From Lysobacterales bacterium (GTDB lineage Bacteria; Pseudomonadota; Gammaproteobacteria; Xanthomonadales; Rhodanobacteraceae), in assembly GCA_017305135.1 (NCBI GenBank), contig JAFKNA010000014.1, forward strand, positions 46,447-110,446: a DNA stretch of 64,000 bases, given 5' to 3'. A program made the translations under genes and the position numbers. A model generated the notes under the pieces. That model did no database searches. It saw only the letters and a program-made list of their open reading frames with translations, and was not told the DNA's origin. Within the stretch, counting starts at the first letter, position 1. Each line of letters begins with the position of its first letter. This document shows, in pieces, positions 32,066-45,861 of this stretch.

Positions 32066-33646
32066 ATGAACCAGCCCAATCCCGAGGCTGCGGGAATGGC
32101 CGCGCAGGCCTTCCACCAGGGCCAGGCGGCGCTGGCCGGCGGCGACGCCGCGCGCGCCGAACGCCTGTTCGCCGACGCCTTGCGCGCGCTGCCCGACCAT
32201 CCGCAACTCCTGGCCGCGCGGGCCGCCGCGCTGCAGCGGATGGGGCGTGCGGAAGAGGCCGCGGCGCTGCTCCGGCGCGCTGCCACGCTGCGCCCCGGCG
32301 ACGCCGCACTCCCGGCCCAGCTCGGCGGCGTGCTGGCCGACTCCGGCGACCTCGCCGGCGCGGAAGAGGCCCTGCGCCATGCGTGCTCGCTCGCGCCGAC
32401 CGCAGCGGCGGGCTGGTACAACCTCGGCAAGCTGCTGCAGATGCAGGCCAGGATCGAGGATTCGGTGGCGCCGCTCGAGCGCGCGCTGGAACTGGACCCG
32501 GCGCTCGAATCGGCGTATTTCCTCCTCGGCGAAGCCCTCATGATGCTCGGCCGGAGTGCGGACTCGGCGGCGCAGTATCGCCGCCTGCTCGCGGTTTCGC
32601 CGCGATCGGGGCACGCCTGGTGGGGCCTCGCCAATCTCAAGGCGGTGCGCTTCGACGCCGCCGACGTGGCGGCGCTCGAGCGCCTGGCCGGCGACCCCGC
32701 CCTTCCGCTCGACGAGGCGATCGGCGCGCGCTTCGCGCTCGGCAAGGCGCTGGAGGATGTTGGCCGCCATCCGGACGCCTACGCCGCCTACGTGGCCGCC
32801 AACGCCTTCGCGCGGCGGCGCTTCCGCTGGAATCCAACCGCGTTCCGAGCGTGGGTGGAGCGGGCGGTGGAGGCGTCGGCGCGCGCCGACGCGGCGCCGC
32901 TTGATCCGCGTCTCGGCGAGGAGGTGATCTTCATCGTCGGCATGCCGCGCTCGGCCTCGACCCTGACCGAGCAGATCCTCGCCGCCCATCCGGAGGTGGA
33001 AGGCGGCAGCGAACTGGCCGACCTCGGCGCCGTCATCGGCGAGGAATCGCGGCGCCGCGGACGTCCGTTCCCGGAGTGGACTGCCGAAGCCACCGCCGCC
33101 GACTGGCATCGGCTCGGCACCCGCTACCTCGAGCGCACCGCCGGCTGGCGCGCGCGCCGCTCCCGCTTCACCGACAAGAACCCGACCAACTGGATGCTCA
33201 CCGGCGCGATCCGCGCCATGCTGCCCGGCGCGCGCATCGTGGACTGCCGCCGCGACGCGGTGGAAACCTGCTGGTCCTGCTTCCGCCAGGTCTTCTGGGC
33301 CGGCCACGACTACAGCTACGATTTCGACCATCTCGCCGACTACCGGCAGTCCTACCTGCGGGCGATGCGCCACTGGAGCGACGCCCGCACCGGCAGCGTG
33401 CACGAGCAGTCCTACGAGGCCCTACTGGAAGACCCGGAAGGCCGCACCCGCGCCCTGCTCGAGGCCTGCGGGCTCCCTTTCGACCCCGCCTGCCTGCGCT
33501 TCTTCGAGGCCGAACGAAGCGTGCGCACCGCCAGCGCCGCGCAAGTGCGCGAACCGCTGCGGCGCGACACCGCCCGCGCCCCACGCTACGGCAACCTGCT
33601 CGATCCCCTGCGCGAGGCGCTCAGCCGCCACGGCACGATGGAGTGA
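32066..33646 (+). CDS. TPR-repeat sulfotransferase
   Basis: This 526-residue protein has an N-terminal half made of tetratricopeptide repeats (for example [19 protein letters not shown] and the preceding [19 protein letters not shown]). The C-terminal half is a Sulfotransfer_3-type domain beginning [20 protein letters not shown]; the PRSASTLTE stretch is the PAPS 5'-phosphosulfate loop. [10 protein letters not shown] and the downstream [11 protein letters not shown] fit the 3'-phosphate site region. It would sulfate a carbohydrate or protein. It is divergent from glmU and close to polysaccharide genes, so a sulfated glycan is possible. No membrane segment or signal was seen. Confidence 0.88.
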   Translation: MNQPNPEAAGMAAQAFHQGQAALAGGDAARAERLFADALRALPDHPQLLAARAAALQRMGRAEEAAALLRRAATLRPGDAALPAQLGGVLADSGDLAGAEEALRHACSLAPTAAAGWYNLGKLLQMQARIEDSVAPLERALELDPALESAYFLLGEALMMLGRSADSAAQYRRLLAVSPRSGHAWWGLANLKAVRFDAADVAALERLAGDPALPLDEAIGARFALGKALEDVGRHPDAYAAYVAANAFARRRFRWNPTAFRAWVERAVEASARADAAPLDPRLGEEVIFIVGMPRSASTLTEQILAAHPEVEGGSELADLGAVIGEESRRRGRPFPEWTAEATAADWHRLGTRYLERTAGWRARRSRFTDKNPTNWMLTGAIRAMLPGARIVDCRRDAVETCWSCFRQVFWAGHDYSYDFDHLADYRQSYLRAMRHWSDARTGSVHEQSYEALLEDPEGRTRALLEACGLPFDPACLRFFEAERSVRTASAAQVREPLRRDTARAPRYGNLLDPLREALSRHGTME

Positions 33647-33720
33647 TTGCCGCCGGTGCGGCCTTCCCGTCGCTGGAATTCGCTGCCCGACGGCGCACGC
33701 TGGCCGGGGGCTTAAAGCTT

Positions 33721-33796
33721 TGTGGGAGCGGCTTCAGCCGCGATGCCTTCGCACACCCGCTGAGGCCAGGGCATCGGGACTGAAGTCCCTCCCACA
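33721..33796. repeat. Imperfect inverted repeat, TGTGGGAGCGGCTTCAGCC type intergenic REP element
   Basis: Two 27-bp arms face each other: TGTGGGAGCGGCTTCAGCC... at 33721-33747 and the complement of TGTGGGAGGGACTTCAGTC... at 33770-33796. They differ at a few positions, and each arm itself contains a small stem (GGCTTCAGCC / GGACTTCAGTCC). Such GTGGGAG-type elements are common between genes in Pseudomonas and Xanthomonadales genomes. It lies between convergent genes and may act as a bidirectional terminator. Confidence 0.75.
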
Positions 33797-33797
33797 C

Positions 33798-33911
33798 CCT
33801 ACAGTCAAACAGCGTGCCTTACCGGCGTTGGGGCCGGCGGCGAACTGATAATCGAGCGTGGCTGCGCTGCAGCTCTGGAGCGCGAGGCTGGCGTTGCCAA
33901 CCTGCTCGATC
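33798..33911 (-). pseudogene. Possible remnant of a secreted-protein C-terminus
   Basis: The minus-strand frame shifted from the neighbouring membrane-protein gene reads VIEQVGNASLALQSCSAATLDYQFAAGPNAG in pieces across this interval. The pattern VGxAxLxxxxCxxATLxYxFxxG looks like the C-terminal beta module seen on some exported Xanthomonadales proteins. It has no start and runs into the REP element with no proper stop. I read it as a gene fragment, with modest confidence. Confidence 0.35.
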
Positions 33912-35256
33912 ACCGGGCGGCGGCGGCACCACGTGCTGCATGAATTGGAACAAGATGCCCGTCCCGCTGCATGATGAAGGTGGCTGGCCGACCCGGCTTC
34001 GCGAGGCGCGCGTGGCCGTACGTGGGCACCTCGTGCAGGAACCGCTCCAGCATCCAGCGATCGGCGCTCGCTGCGGGGGCGATAAGCGGGGCTTCGATGC
34101 CGTGCGCGAGCAGGTGGCGCAGGTCCGTATCGAAGTTGTGCTGTACCACGCCGACAGCGTGCATCCTTCCCATCACCGACGCGCCGTGCAGGATCGTCAC
34201 CGCCATTACTAAGGCGAGCGCGGCGCGCAGCAGACGGCCGAGCCGTTCCCAGGCGGTGGCGGCGATGCCGACCGCTGCGGCGCTGGCGAGGTAGGCGTAC
34301 TGGCGGTAGCTGGTGGCGAGGATCAATACCGGGCCAAGCAGCGCGGCGACGAGGCCGAGCCATGCCAGCGGCCAGTGCCATCCCCGTCGCGCCAGCGCGA
34401 CGAGGAGGAGGGCGAGGCATACCGCCGCCGCCAAAAGGCGCAGCGGGCTCTTGTCGAGCGTGGCGCCGACCTCCAGCAGCGGCGGCATGAACGGAAACAG
34501 CAGGTATTCGGCCAGGCGCAGGGGCGCCTGCTGCAAGGACCAGGCATAGCCGGCGTGCGCTACCGGGGAGGCCAGGAGGGTCGCTATGCGCAGCAGCAGG
34601 TAGGCCAGAGCCGGGACGCTGGAAAGCACGATCGCCACGAGGGCGCGGCGCGGGTATGGATGGCGGTAGAGCGCCGGCAGCAGCGCCAGCGGCAGGACGA
34701 CCGCCGATTCCTTGCAGAAGAGAGCCGCAGCCATCAGCAGCATGGTCGCGGCGGTGGCCAGTGCGTCCCGGTAGTCATCCATGCCCGTCATGCCCTGCAG
34801 CAGGCGCAGGCCGAGCAGCGCCACAAGCAGGACGAGCAGATCGGCCAAGGTGCCGACCCAACCGTGCACGTAGGCCACGAATGGGGACAGCACGAAGATT
34901 GCCGCAGCGGCGAGGGCGACGCGGCGTTCCACGCCGGCGCCTTCGAGGACGGCGGCCAGCAGGAGCGCATTGAGGCTGCCGAGGCCGACGAACACGCCAT
35001 GCATCAGATACGGCGTGGCGAAGAACAGGTACGACAGCAGCAGCCAGAGGTTGAAGGTGATCGGCCGGTACTGGAATGCGAGCCAGTTGCTCCACGCGAC
35101 CCACGGCAGATCGGCGAAACGCGCGACATCCGCGCGGGCGGCCCACTGCAACTCGTCATGGCTGAACCAGCCGGGATTGAAGACCAGCGGCGCCTGCAGC
35201 AGCACCAGCAGGAGGAAGGCCATCGGCCCGCTGTGCAGGATGGGGCGCAGGTTCAT
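33910..35256 (-). CDS. Polytopic membrane protein, possible glycosyltransferase-C-like
   Basis: This 448-residue protein has about ten to eleven hydrophobic segments. An early periplasmic-looking loop contains WFSHDELQWAARADV and then QYRPITFNLWLLLSYLFF. The acidic HDE pair after the first membrane helix is typical of GT-C fold glycosyltransferases of the PMT/ArnT type, but no family could be named with certainty. The start at 35256 puts MNLRPILHSGP before the first helix. It is downstream of atpC on the same strand after a hairpin, and convergent with the sulfotransferase gene. It probably belongs to glycan assembly. Confidence 0.65.
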   Translation of the reverse strand: MNLRPILHSGPMAFLLLVLLQAPLVFNPGWFSHDELQWAARADVARFADLPWVAWSNWLAFQYRPITFNLWLLLSYLFFATPYLMHGVFVGLGSLNALLLAAVLEGAGVERRVALAAAAIFVLSPFVAYVHGWVGTLADLLVLLVALLGLRLLQGMTGMDDYRDALATAATMLLMAAALFCKESAVVLPLALLPALYRHPYPRRALVAIVLSSVPALAYLLLRIATLLASPVAHAGYAWSLQQAPLRLAEYLLFPFMPPLLEVGATLDKSPLRLLAAAVCLALLLVALARRGWHWPLAWLGLVAALLGPVLILATSYRQYAYLASAAAVGIAATAWERLGRLLRAALALVMAVTILHGASVMGRMHAVGVVQHNFDTDLRHLLAHGIEAPLIAPAASADRWMLERFLHEVPTYGHARLAKPGRPATFIMQRDGHLVPIHAARGAAAAR

Positions 35257-35300
35257 GGCGCAAGTAGAGCATGCCCGGCGGCGAGGCGGCGCCGAAACCA

Positions 35301-35327
35301 CGAACGCCGGCTGAGTGCCGGCGTTCG
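35301..35327 (-). terminator. Stem-loop after atpC
   Basis: Perfect 10-bp arms (CGAACGCCGG / CCGGCGTTCG) enclose a 7-base loop, 24 bp after the atpC stop on the minus strand. The U-run is poor (TGGTTT follows), so it is a probable but weak terminator of the atp operon. Confidence 0.5.
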
Positions 35328-35351
35328 GAGGGGTGCCACTGTGCGGCCGAT

Positions 35352-35774
35352 TCAGTGCTTGAGCGATCGGCGCAGGCGCTCGAGCGCCTGCAGCTGGGCG
35401 ACCGCCTGGGCGAGCTGGGCCTGTGCCTGGGCCAGCGACAGGGCATCGGAACGGTCCGACAGCGCCCGCTCGGCTTCATGCTTGGCCTTGCGCGCGGCCG
35501 CCTCGTCGAGGTCCTTGGCGCGGATCGCGGTGTCGGTGAGCACCGTCACCACCGTTGGCTGGACTTCCAGGATGCCGCCGGAAACATAGAAGAACTGCTC
35601 CCCGCCGTTCTCCAGCTGCACGCGCACCTGGCCGGGTTTGAGGCGCGTGATCAGCGGCGCATGGCGTGGCGCGATGCCGAGCTCGCCCATCTCGCCGGTG
35701 GCGATGACCATGCTCGCGCGGCCGCTGAAGATCTCTTCCTCGGCACTGACGATGTCGCATCGGATGGTGGTCAT
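35352..35774 (-). CDS. atpC: F1Fo ATP synthase subunit epsilon
   Basis: This 140-residue subunit begins [23 protein letters not shown] and continues with [23 protein letters not shown], the N-terminal beta-sandwich of epsilon. It ends with an alpha-helical hairpin rich in Ala/Gln ([15 protein letters not shown]). It belongs to the central stalk and inhibits ATP hydrolysis. It is the last gene of the operon, separated from atpD by 133 bp filled by a GGGAATC inverted repeat. The length is normal. Confidence 0.97.
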   Translation of the reverse strand: MTTIRCDIVSAEEEIFSGRASMVIATGEMGELGIAPRHAPLITRLKPGQVRVQLENGGEQFFYVSGGILEVQPTVVTVLTDTAIRAKDLDEAAARKAKHEAERALSDRSDALSLAQAQAQLAQAVAQLQALERLRRSLKH

Positions 35775-35801
35775 GGTTCTCTCTCGCTACGCTCGTTCGA
35801 C

Positions 35802-35893
35802 GGGAATGGGGAATAGGGAATCGGGAATGGTCAGGGCAGGTTTCGTCGGCTTGTCGCCTTTGACGATTCCCGATTCCCCATTCCCGATTCCCG
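35802..35893. repeat. GGGAATC inverted repeat pair in the atpD-atpC gap
   Basis: The left arm (35802-35830) holds four GGGAATN units. The right arm (35864-35893) holds the complementary GATTCCC units, separated by 33 bp, so the transcript can fold into a long imperfect hairpin. The left flank CTCGCTACGCTCGTTCGACGG also occurs, nearly identical, before the copy in the atpA-atpG gap, so the element is larger than the heptamers. Confidence 0.85.
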
Positions 35894-37467
<1,574 letters not shown>

Positions 37468-38331
37468 TCATACCGCCGCGGCACCGCCGACGATCTCCGA
37501 GATTTCCTGCGTGATCGCGGCCTGGCGCGCCTTGTTGTAGACCAGCGTCAGCGAGTCGATCGCCTTGGTCGCGTTGTCGGATGCGCTCTTCATCGCGACC
37601 ATGCGCGCGGCATGCTCGCTGGCGAGGTTCTCCAGCACCGCCTGGTAGACCAGCGACTCGATGTAGCGGGTCAGCACGTGGTCCAGCACGGTCGCCGGAT
37701 CCGGCTCGTAGATATAGTCCCAGTTGTAGGCCGAGGGCGCTTCCTCGGTCGGCGGCAGCGGCAGCAGCGCATCGACCACCGGCTTCTGGCTCATCGTGTT
37801 GATGAAGTCGTTGTAGGACAGCATCAGGCGGTCGACGCGGCCTTCCGTATAGGCATCCAGCATCACCTTGATCACGCCGATGAGCTGGGCGATCTGCGGC
37901 TTCTCGCCGAGGTGCGTGACCGAGGCCACCATGTTGACGTTGAGGCGCCGGAAGAACTGCGTGGCCTTCTGGCCGATGCAGATGACGTCGACCTCGACCC
38001 CCCTGGCCTGCCACGCGCCGATGTCGTTCAGCAGCGTGCGGAACAGGTTGGAGTTGAGGCCGCCGCAGAGGCCGCGGTCGGTCGAGACCACGATGTAGCC
38101 GACCCGCCGCACCTCGGCGCGCGCCTTCAGGAACGGATGTTCGTACTCGGTGTCGGCGCGGGCGATGTGGCCGATGGCCTGGCGCATCAGCCGCGCATAC
38201 GGACGCGAGGCGCGCATCAGCTCCTGCGCCTTGCGGATCTTCGATGCCGAGACCATTTCGAGCGCCCGCGTCACCTTGCGGGTGTTCGCCACGCTCTTGA
38301 TCTTGGTACGGATTTCTCTTGCGCCAGCCAT
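37468..38331 (-). CDS. atpG: F1Fo ATP synthase subunit gamma
   Basis: This 287-residue rotor subunit begins [31 protein letters not shown], the coiled-coil N-terminus of gamma. It contains [15 protein letters not shown] and ends with the matching C-terminal helix ([19 protein letters not shown]...[12 protein letters not shown]). It transmits rotation to the catalytic sites. The length and both helices are normal. Confidence 0.97.
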   Translation of the reverse strand: MAGAREIRTKIKSVANTRKVTRALEMVSASKIRKAQELMRASRPYARLMRQAIGHIARADTEYEHPFLKARAEVRRVGYIVVSTDRGLCGGLNSNLFRTLLNDIGAWQARGVEVDVICIGQKATQFFRRLNVNMVASVTHLGEKPQIAQLIGVIKVMLDAYTEGRVDRLMLSYNDFINTMSQKPVVDALLPLPPTEEAPSAYNWDYIYEPDPATVLDHVLTRYIESLVYQAVLENLASEHAARMVAMKSASDNATKAIDSLTLVYNKARQAAITQEISEIVGGAAAV

Positions 38332-38358
38332 GGTTCTCGCTCGCTATGCTCGCTCGAC

Positions 38359-38457
38359 GGGATTGGGGATTGGGGATTGGGGACTGGCAAGAGCAGGAGT
38401 CAAGGGCGGGCGAGCGCACGCTCTTCCGAATCCCGAATCACGAATCCCCAATCCCGG
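38359..38457. repeat. GGGATTG/GGGAATC inverted repeat pair in the atpA-atpG gap
   Basis: The left arm (38359-38387) consists of GGGATTG units; the right arm (38424-38457) has CCGAATCCC/CCAATCCC units in the opposite sense, with a 36-bp spacer. The flank CTCGCTATGCTCGCTCGACGG matches the one before the atpD-atpC copy. The units here are mainly GGGATTG rather than GGGAATC, so the copies are not simple recent duplicates. Confidence 0.8.
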
Positions 38458-38462
38458 CTTCA

Positions 38463-40010
<1,548 letters not shown>

Positions 40011-40092
40011 GGGTTTCTCGTCCCGGTTCGTGCGCCGCGCGGCGCGCGGCAGACAAGGATGTGTGGATGGGGTCGTGCGGGGGCAAGCCCGC

Positions 40093-40626
40093 TCAGTGCG
40101 CCAGCGCGTCGCTGAGGCGCGCCAGCTGGCCGCGCACCGAGCCGTCGATGACGACATCGCCGGCGTCGATGACTGCGCCGCCGATGACCGACGGGTCGAT
40201 CGCCGTGGTCATCTCGATCTCGCGCCCGAAGCGCCGCTTGAGCGCCTCGCGCAGGCGATCGCCGGCGGCGCCGTCGAGCGGCGTGGCCGAGCGCACGGTG
40301 ACGCGCAGCACCTGTTCGGCTTCTTGGCGCAGGCCCTCGTAGAGCGCGCCGATCTCCGGCAGCAGCGCCAGACGGTCGTTCTCGGCGAGGAGCCGCACGA
40401 AGGCCGCGAACGGCGACTCCGCCGCCTCGCCTTCGGGCAGCACCAGGGCTGCGCGCTGGCTGGCGGTGACGCGCGGATCGCCGAGGAAGCCGGCCACCCG
40501 CGGATCGGCGGACAGCTCCGCCGCCAACGCCAGGCGTCGGGTCCAGTCGGCCAACGTCCCCTGCTCGCGCGCCACCTCGAAGGCGGCGCGCGCGTAGGGC
40601 CGGGCCAGGGTCAGGGCTTCGGCCAT
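40093..40626 (-). CDS. atpH: F1Fo ATP synthase subunit delta
   Basis: This 177-residue subunit begins [23 protein letters not shown], the standard helical N-terminus. It ends with [22 protein letters not shown], the conserved C-terminal signature by which delta joins the b-subunit stalk to F1. It starts a single base after the atpF stop and is 82 bp upstream of atpA. Confidence 0.95.
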   Translation of the reverse strand: MAEALTLARPYARAAFEVAREQGTLADWTRRLALAAELSADPRVAGFLGDPRVTASQRAALVLPEGEAAESPFAAFVRLLAENDRLALLPEIGALYEGLRQEAEQVLRVTVRSATPLDGAAGDRLREALKRRFGREIEMTTAIDPSVIGGAVIDAGDVVIDGSVRGQLARLSDALAH

Positions 40627-40627
40627 G

Positions 40628-41098
40628 TCAGATTCCCGCCACCAGCTGGTCGATCAGTTCGCCGTGGGCGGAGGCGTCGATCTCGCGCTGCAGGATCTTC
40701 TCGGCACCGGCGATGGCCAGCGTGGCCACCTGGCTGCGCAGTTCCTCGCGCGCACGGTGGGCCTGGGCCTCGATGTCGGCGGCGGCGATCGCCTTCTGGC
40801 GCATCGCCTCGACGACCGCTTCCTCGCGCGCCTTATCGACGATCTGCAGTGCCTGCGCATTGGCGCGCTCGAGGATGCCGGCCGCTTCCGCGCGCGCCTT
40901 GCGGATCTCGTCCGCCACGCGTGCGTCGGCATCGGCCAGTTCCTTGCGCGCGCGCTCGGCGTGCGACAGGCCCTCGGCGATCTTCTGCTGGCGTTCCTCG
41001 ATGGCGCCGATGATGTGCGGCCAGCCGAACTTCATGACCACCCAGACGACGGCAAAGAAGGCCAGCCCCTGGATGATGAGGGTTACATTGATGTCCAT
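40628..41098 (-). CDS. atpF: F1Fo ATP synthase subunit b
   Basis: This 156-residue stator protein has one N-terminal membrane helix (TLIIQGLAFFAVVWVVMKFGWP) followed by a long charged right-handed coiled coil rich in Ala, Glu and Arg. The motif FxWPPI is here FGWPHI. Length matches the E. coli b subunit. It lies 57 bp after atpE and 1 bp before atpH. Confidence 0.96.
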   Translation of the reverse strand: MDINVTLIIQGLAFFAVVWVVMKFGWPHIIGAIEERQQKIAEGLSHAERARKELADADARVADEIRKARAEAAGILERANAQALQIVDKAREEAVVEAMRQKAIAAADIEAQAHRAREELRSQVATLAIAGAEKILQREIDASAHGELIDQLVAGI

Positions 41099-41155
41099 CG
41101 CGTTGCTCCTCGAACGGCGCGGCGCGGCCTGGGACCGCGCCGGCCAGGCGGGTGG

Positions 41156-42786
<1,631 letters not shown>

Positions 42787-42899
42787 AGCCTTGAGATTTT
42801 AGCAACTTCGTCCGCTTGCGCGCAATCCGCGGCGCCCCCCGGATGCCGCTGGGCGCGGCCCCGCGCGGGCGTGGCGTTTTGCCGCACCGGCGCCGGCGC

Positions 42900-42927
42900 A
42901 AAAAAAGGGCCGGAACGGATCCGGCCC
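42900..42927 (-). terminator. Rho-independent terminator after the phasin gene
   Basis: On the minus strand an 8-bp GC-rich stem (GGGCCGGA / TCCGGCCC) with a 5-base loop is followed directly by seven U residues. It lies 75 bp after the phasin stop and 114 bp ahead of atpI, so it separates the phasin transcript from the atp operon. Confidence 0.9.
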
Positions 42928-43001
42928 TGAAGTGCGCTGTCAGGCCAGGGGGGAGACCCGGCAGCGCGTTCTCTAGGAAATTGTTGCGTAGCGCGCAGCG
43001 C

Positions 43002-43397
43002 TCAGCGCGCCGGCGCAGCCTTCCTGGAAGCATTGGCCGCTTCGCGGGCGAGGCCCTCGGTGGTGTTCTCGAACGAACCCTTGGCCAGCGAACCGATGGC
43101 CTCGGAGGTCTTCATCGACACGCCGAACACTTCCTGGCCGTTGGCGTAGAGCTTCTCGGCGCTTTCCTTGGCGAGCTGCACGCCCTTCGGCCAGATCGCC
43201 TTGGCGCCGTCGAAGTCACGCACCTCGGCCGCTTCCGACCAGAATTCGACGGAAGCCTTGACGCGGTCCTCGAAGGTCTTGAGGTTGAGCTCGGTGATGC
43301 GCTCGAAGCCGGCCAGGGCGAGGCCCTGCGCCTTGACGAACGCGTCGGCATAGCTCTTGCCGAAATTGAGGGACTGGGTGTTGATCTGCTCGAACAT
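43002..43397 (-). CDS. Phasin-family protein
   Basis: This 131-residue, almost wholly alpha-helical protein starts MFEQINTQSLNFGKSYADAFVKAQGLALAGFERITELN. It has the Phasin_2 pattern with VKASVEFWSEAAEVRD and a Lys/Ala-rich C-terminal tail (REAANASRKAAPAR). Phasins coat polyhydroxyalkanoate granules, although some are general stress or envelope proteins; no PHA synthase is in this window. A good AGGAGA precedes the start, and the gene has its own promoter-like sequence and terminator, so it is monocistronic. Confidence 0.9.
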   Translation of the reverse strand: MFEQINTQSLNFGKSYADAFVKAQGLALAGFERITELNLKTFEDRVKASVEFWSEAAEVRDFDGAKAIWPKGVQLAKESAEKLYANGQEVFGVSMKTSEAIGSLAKGSFENTTEGLAREAANASRKAAPAR

Positions 43398-43436
43398 GGT
43401 CTGTCTCCTGCGCGGATTGGGTGACTGTGGGGAAGC

Positions 43437-43465
43437 ATCCTAGCAGACAATATTGTGCAGCGCAA
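43437..43465 (-). promoter_or_regulatory. Sigma-70-like promoter of the phasin gene
   Basis: On the minus strand TTGCGC (43465-43460) and TAGGAT (43442-43437) are separated by exactly 17 bases. The spacer contains ACAATATTGT, a perfect 10-base palindrome unusual in this GC-rich DNA, which might be an operator. The promoter lies 40 bp upstream of the phasin start. Confidence 0.55.
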
Positions 43466-43552
43466 CATTTCGTAGTGGGCGAAATTTTGCTGCCGCTGTC
43501 AATGGCTTGCGGCAGCCGTGGCAAGAGGTGCCGCCTGGTTTGGTGCGCCGCG

Positions 43553-43933
43553 TCAGGCCCGCTCGGACGGCGGGAAGTCGCGCCCGTCGAAACTGCACGC
43601 CGAGGTGCAGGTCTCGCGCACCACCACGCGCGCGAGCTGCGGCAGCCGCGGCAGGAGGCGCTGCCAGATCCAGCGCGCCAGGTGCTCGCTGGTCGGGTTC
43701 TCGAGCCCCTCGACCTCGTTGAGGTAGCGATGGTCGAGCGCCTCGAACAGCGGCGCGAACGCCGCCTTGATGTCGGCGAAATCCATCACCCATCCCAGCA
43801 CGGGATCCAGCGGCCCGCTGGCATGGATCTCCACCACGAACGAGTGCCCGTGCAGGCGCGCGCACTTGTGCCCGGCCGGCACGTTGGGCAGCCGGTGGGC
43901 GGCTTCGATGTGGAAGGTCTTGGAGATTTTCAT
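43553..43933 (-). CDS. queD: 6-carboxy-5,6,7,8-tetrahydropterin synthase (QueD)
   Basis: This 126-residue enzyme of queuosine biosynthesis converts dihydroneopterin triphosphate to carboxytetrahydropterin. It starts MKISKTFHIEAAHRLPNVP, with the zinc histidines in AAHRL and LHGHSF, and the catalytic Cys in GHKCARLHGH. The C-terminal VVVRETCTSACSF carries the conserved substrate-binding ETxT/S-like pattern. The start at 43933 is the conserved one. It faces away from tldD across about 200 bp. Confidence 0.93.
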   Translation of the reverse strand: MKISKTFHIEAAHRLPNVPAGHKCARLHGHSFVVEIHASGPLDPVLGWVMDFADIKAAFAPLFEALDHRYLNEVEGLENPTSEHLARWIWQRLLPRLPQLARVVVRETCTSACSFDGRDFPPSERA

Positions 43934-44135
43934 GCGGCGATTGTACAGCCGGGCGAACGGCGAGCCCGCCATCCCACACGATGTAGGCCCGGACGGAGCG
44001 CAGCAACGCGTCGGCTGCTCGCTCCATCCCGACCCAACACCAACCCCAACCGCCCCATGCCTTTCGACACGTGGCACCGCGCATCCTCTTGCGCCACCAT
44101 CGCACGCCTCCCTGCGCACCCGATCGGAGTAGACG

Positions 44136-45770
44136 ATGGACAGACGCGATTTCCTCAAGCTGACCGGCGTGGGCCTCGGCGGCCTGATGCTGCCGATGAT
44201 GCACGGGCGCGTGATCGCGGCCGAGGCGCTGCTGGAGAAGCTCGACCCGGCGACGAAGAAGCGCCTCGCGGACGTGGCCCTGAACGGCGCGAAGTCCGGC
44301 GGCGCCACCTATTGCGACGTGCGCATCGGGCGCTACCTGCGGCAGTTCGTGGTGACGCGCGAGGACAAGGTGCAGAACGTCGTCAACACCGAGTCGACCG
44401 GCATCGGCATCCGGGTGATCGCCAACGGTACCTGGGGCTTCGCCGCGACCAGCCAGCTCGACGCCGACGGCGTCGCCGCCGCCGTGAAGCAGGCGTTGAC
44501 CATCGCCAAGGCCAATTCGCGGCTGCAGTCCGCGCCGGTGGAGCTGGCGCCGGTGAAGGGCGTCGGCGAGGTGAGCTGGGCGACGCCGATCGTGAAGAAC
44601 GCGATGGCGGTGCCGATCAAGGACAAGGTGGATCTCCTGCTCGGCGTCAATGCCGCGGCCATCGGCGCCGGCGCGAGCTTCGTCAATTCGATCCTGTTCC
44701 TGGTCAACGAGCAGAAGTACTTCGCCTCCAGCGACGGGTCCTACATCGACCAGGACATCCATCGCATCTGGGCGCCGATCCAGGTCACCGCGGTCGACCA
44801 GAAGAGCGGCAAGTTCCGCACCCGGGCCGGGCTCTCCTCGCCGCGCGGGATGGGCTTCGAATACCTCGATGCCAACTCCGCCGACAAGGTGGAGCTGCCG
44901 GGCGGCGCGGTGGTGTACCGCGATTCCTACGACATGAAGGCCGATGCCATCGCCGCGGCGAAACAGGCGAAGGAGAAACTGGCGGCGCCCTCCGTCAAGC
45001 CCGGCAAGTACGACCTGGTGCTCGATCCCTCGCACCTTTGGCTCACCATCCACGAATCGGTCGGCCATCCGCTCGAGCTCGACCGCGTGCTCGGCTACGA
45101 GGCCAACTACGCCGGCACCAGCTTCGCCACGCTGGACAAGTGGAAGGAGAAATTCCAGTACGGCAGCGACAAGGTCACCATTTTCGCCGACAAGACCCAA
45201 CCCGGCTCGCTCGGCGCGGTCGGTTACGACGACGAGGGCGTCAGGACGCAGAAGTGGGACCTCATCAAGGACGGCAAGCTGGTCAACTACCAGGTCATCC
45301 GCGACCAGGCGCACATCCTCGGTCTCAAGGAGTCGCAGGGCTGCTGCTACGCCGATTCCTGGTCCAGCGTGCAGTTCCAGCGCATGGCCAACGTCTCGCT
45401 TGCGCCGGGCAAGGGCGAACTCGCGCCCGAGGCGATGATCAAGGACGTCGAGAACGGCATCTACATCATCGGCGACGGCTCGTTCTCCATCGACCAGCAG
45501 CGCTACAACGCGCAGTTCGGCGGCCAGCTCTTCTACGAGATCAAGGACGGCAAGGTGACGCGCCCGATCGAGGACGTGGCTTACCAGATGCGCACGCCCG
45601 AGTTCTGGAACTCGTGCGTGGCGGTGTGCGATGACTCCGACTACCGCTTCGGCGGCTCGTTCTTCGACGGCAAGGGCCAGCCCGGCCAGGTCTCGGCGGT
45701 GTCGCATGGCTCGTCGACCGCCCGCTTCAACGGCGCCAACGTCATTAATACCGCGCGCAGCTTGGGGTGA
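44136..45770 (+). CDS. tldD: TldD-family metalloprotease subunit with Tat signal
   Basis: This 544-residue protein has an N-terminal RRDFLKLTGVGLGGLMLP, a clear twin-arginine export signal, followed by TldD/PmbA domains. The zinc motif HESVGH (HExxxH) is present in LWLTIHESVGHPLELDR. TldD with TldE forms a heterodimeric peptidase with a very narrow active-site cleft. E. coli TldD is cytosolic and matures microcin B17; this copy should act in the periplasm. A purine-rich CGGAGTAGA lies before the ATG. It is followed by tldE 91 bp downstream. Confidence 0.92.
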   Translation: MDRRDFLKLTGVGLGGLMLPMMHGRVIAAEALLEKLDPATKKRLADVALNGAKSGGATYCDVRIGRYLRQFVVTREDKVQNVVNTESTGIGIRVIANGTWGFAATSQLDADGVAAAVKQALTIAKANSRLQSAPVELAPVKGVGEVSWATPIVKNAMAVPIKDKVDLLLGVNAAAIGAGASFVNSILFLVNEQKYFASSDGSYIDQDIHRIWAPIQVTAVDQKSGKFRTRAGLSSPRGMGFEYLDANSADKVELPGGAVVYRDSYDMKADAIAAAKQAKEKLAAPSVKPGKYDLVLDPSHLWLTIHESVGHPLELDRVLGYEANYAGTSFATLDKWKEKFQYGSDKVTIFADKTQPGSLGAVGYDDEGVRTQKWDLIKDGKLVNYQVIRDQAHILGLKESQGCCYADSWSSVQFQRMANVSLAPGKGELAPEAMIKDVENGIYIIGDGSFSIDQQRYNAQFGGQLFYEIKDGKVTRPIEDVAYQMRTPEFWNSCVAVCDDSDYRFGGSFFDGKGQPGQVSAVSHGSSTARFNGANVINTARSLG

Positions 45771-45778
45771 TGAAAGCC

Positions 45779-45807
45779 GGGAATCGGGAATCGGGAATCG
45801 GGAATCG
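45779..45807. repeat. GGGAATC tandem units in the tldD-tldE gap
   Basis: Four head-to-tail GGGAATC units are found here. No complementary arm follows, unlike the copies in the atp operon, so this is a single-arm copy. It lies just after the tldD stop and before the ribosome-binding site of tldE. Confidence 0.8.
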
Positions 45808-45861
45808 CAAGAGCGCAGCATCCTGCAGCCAGCGAACCCAAACAGATCTGGAGAAACAAGC

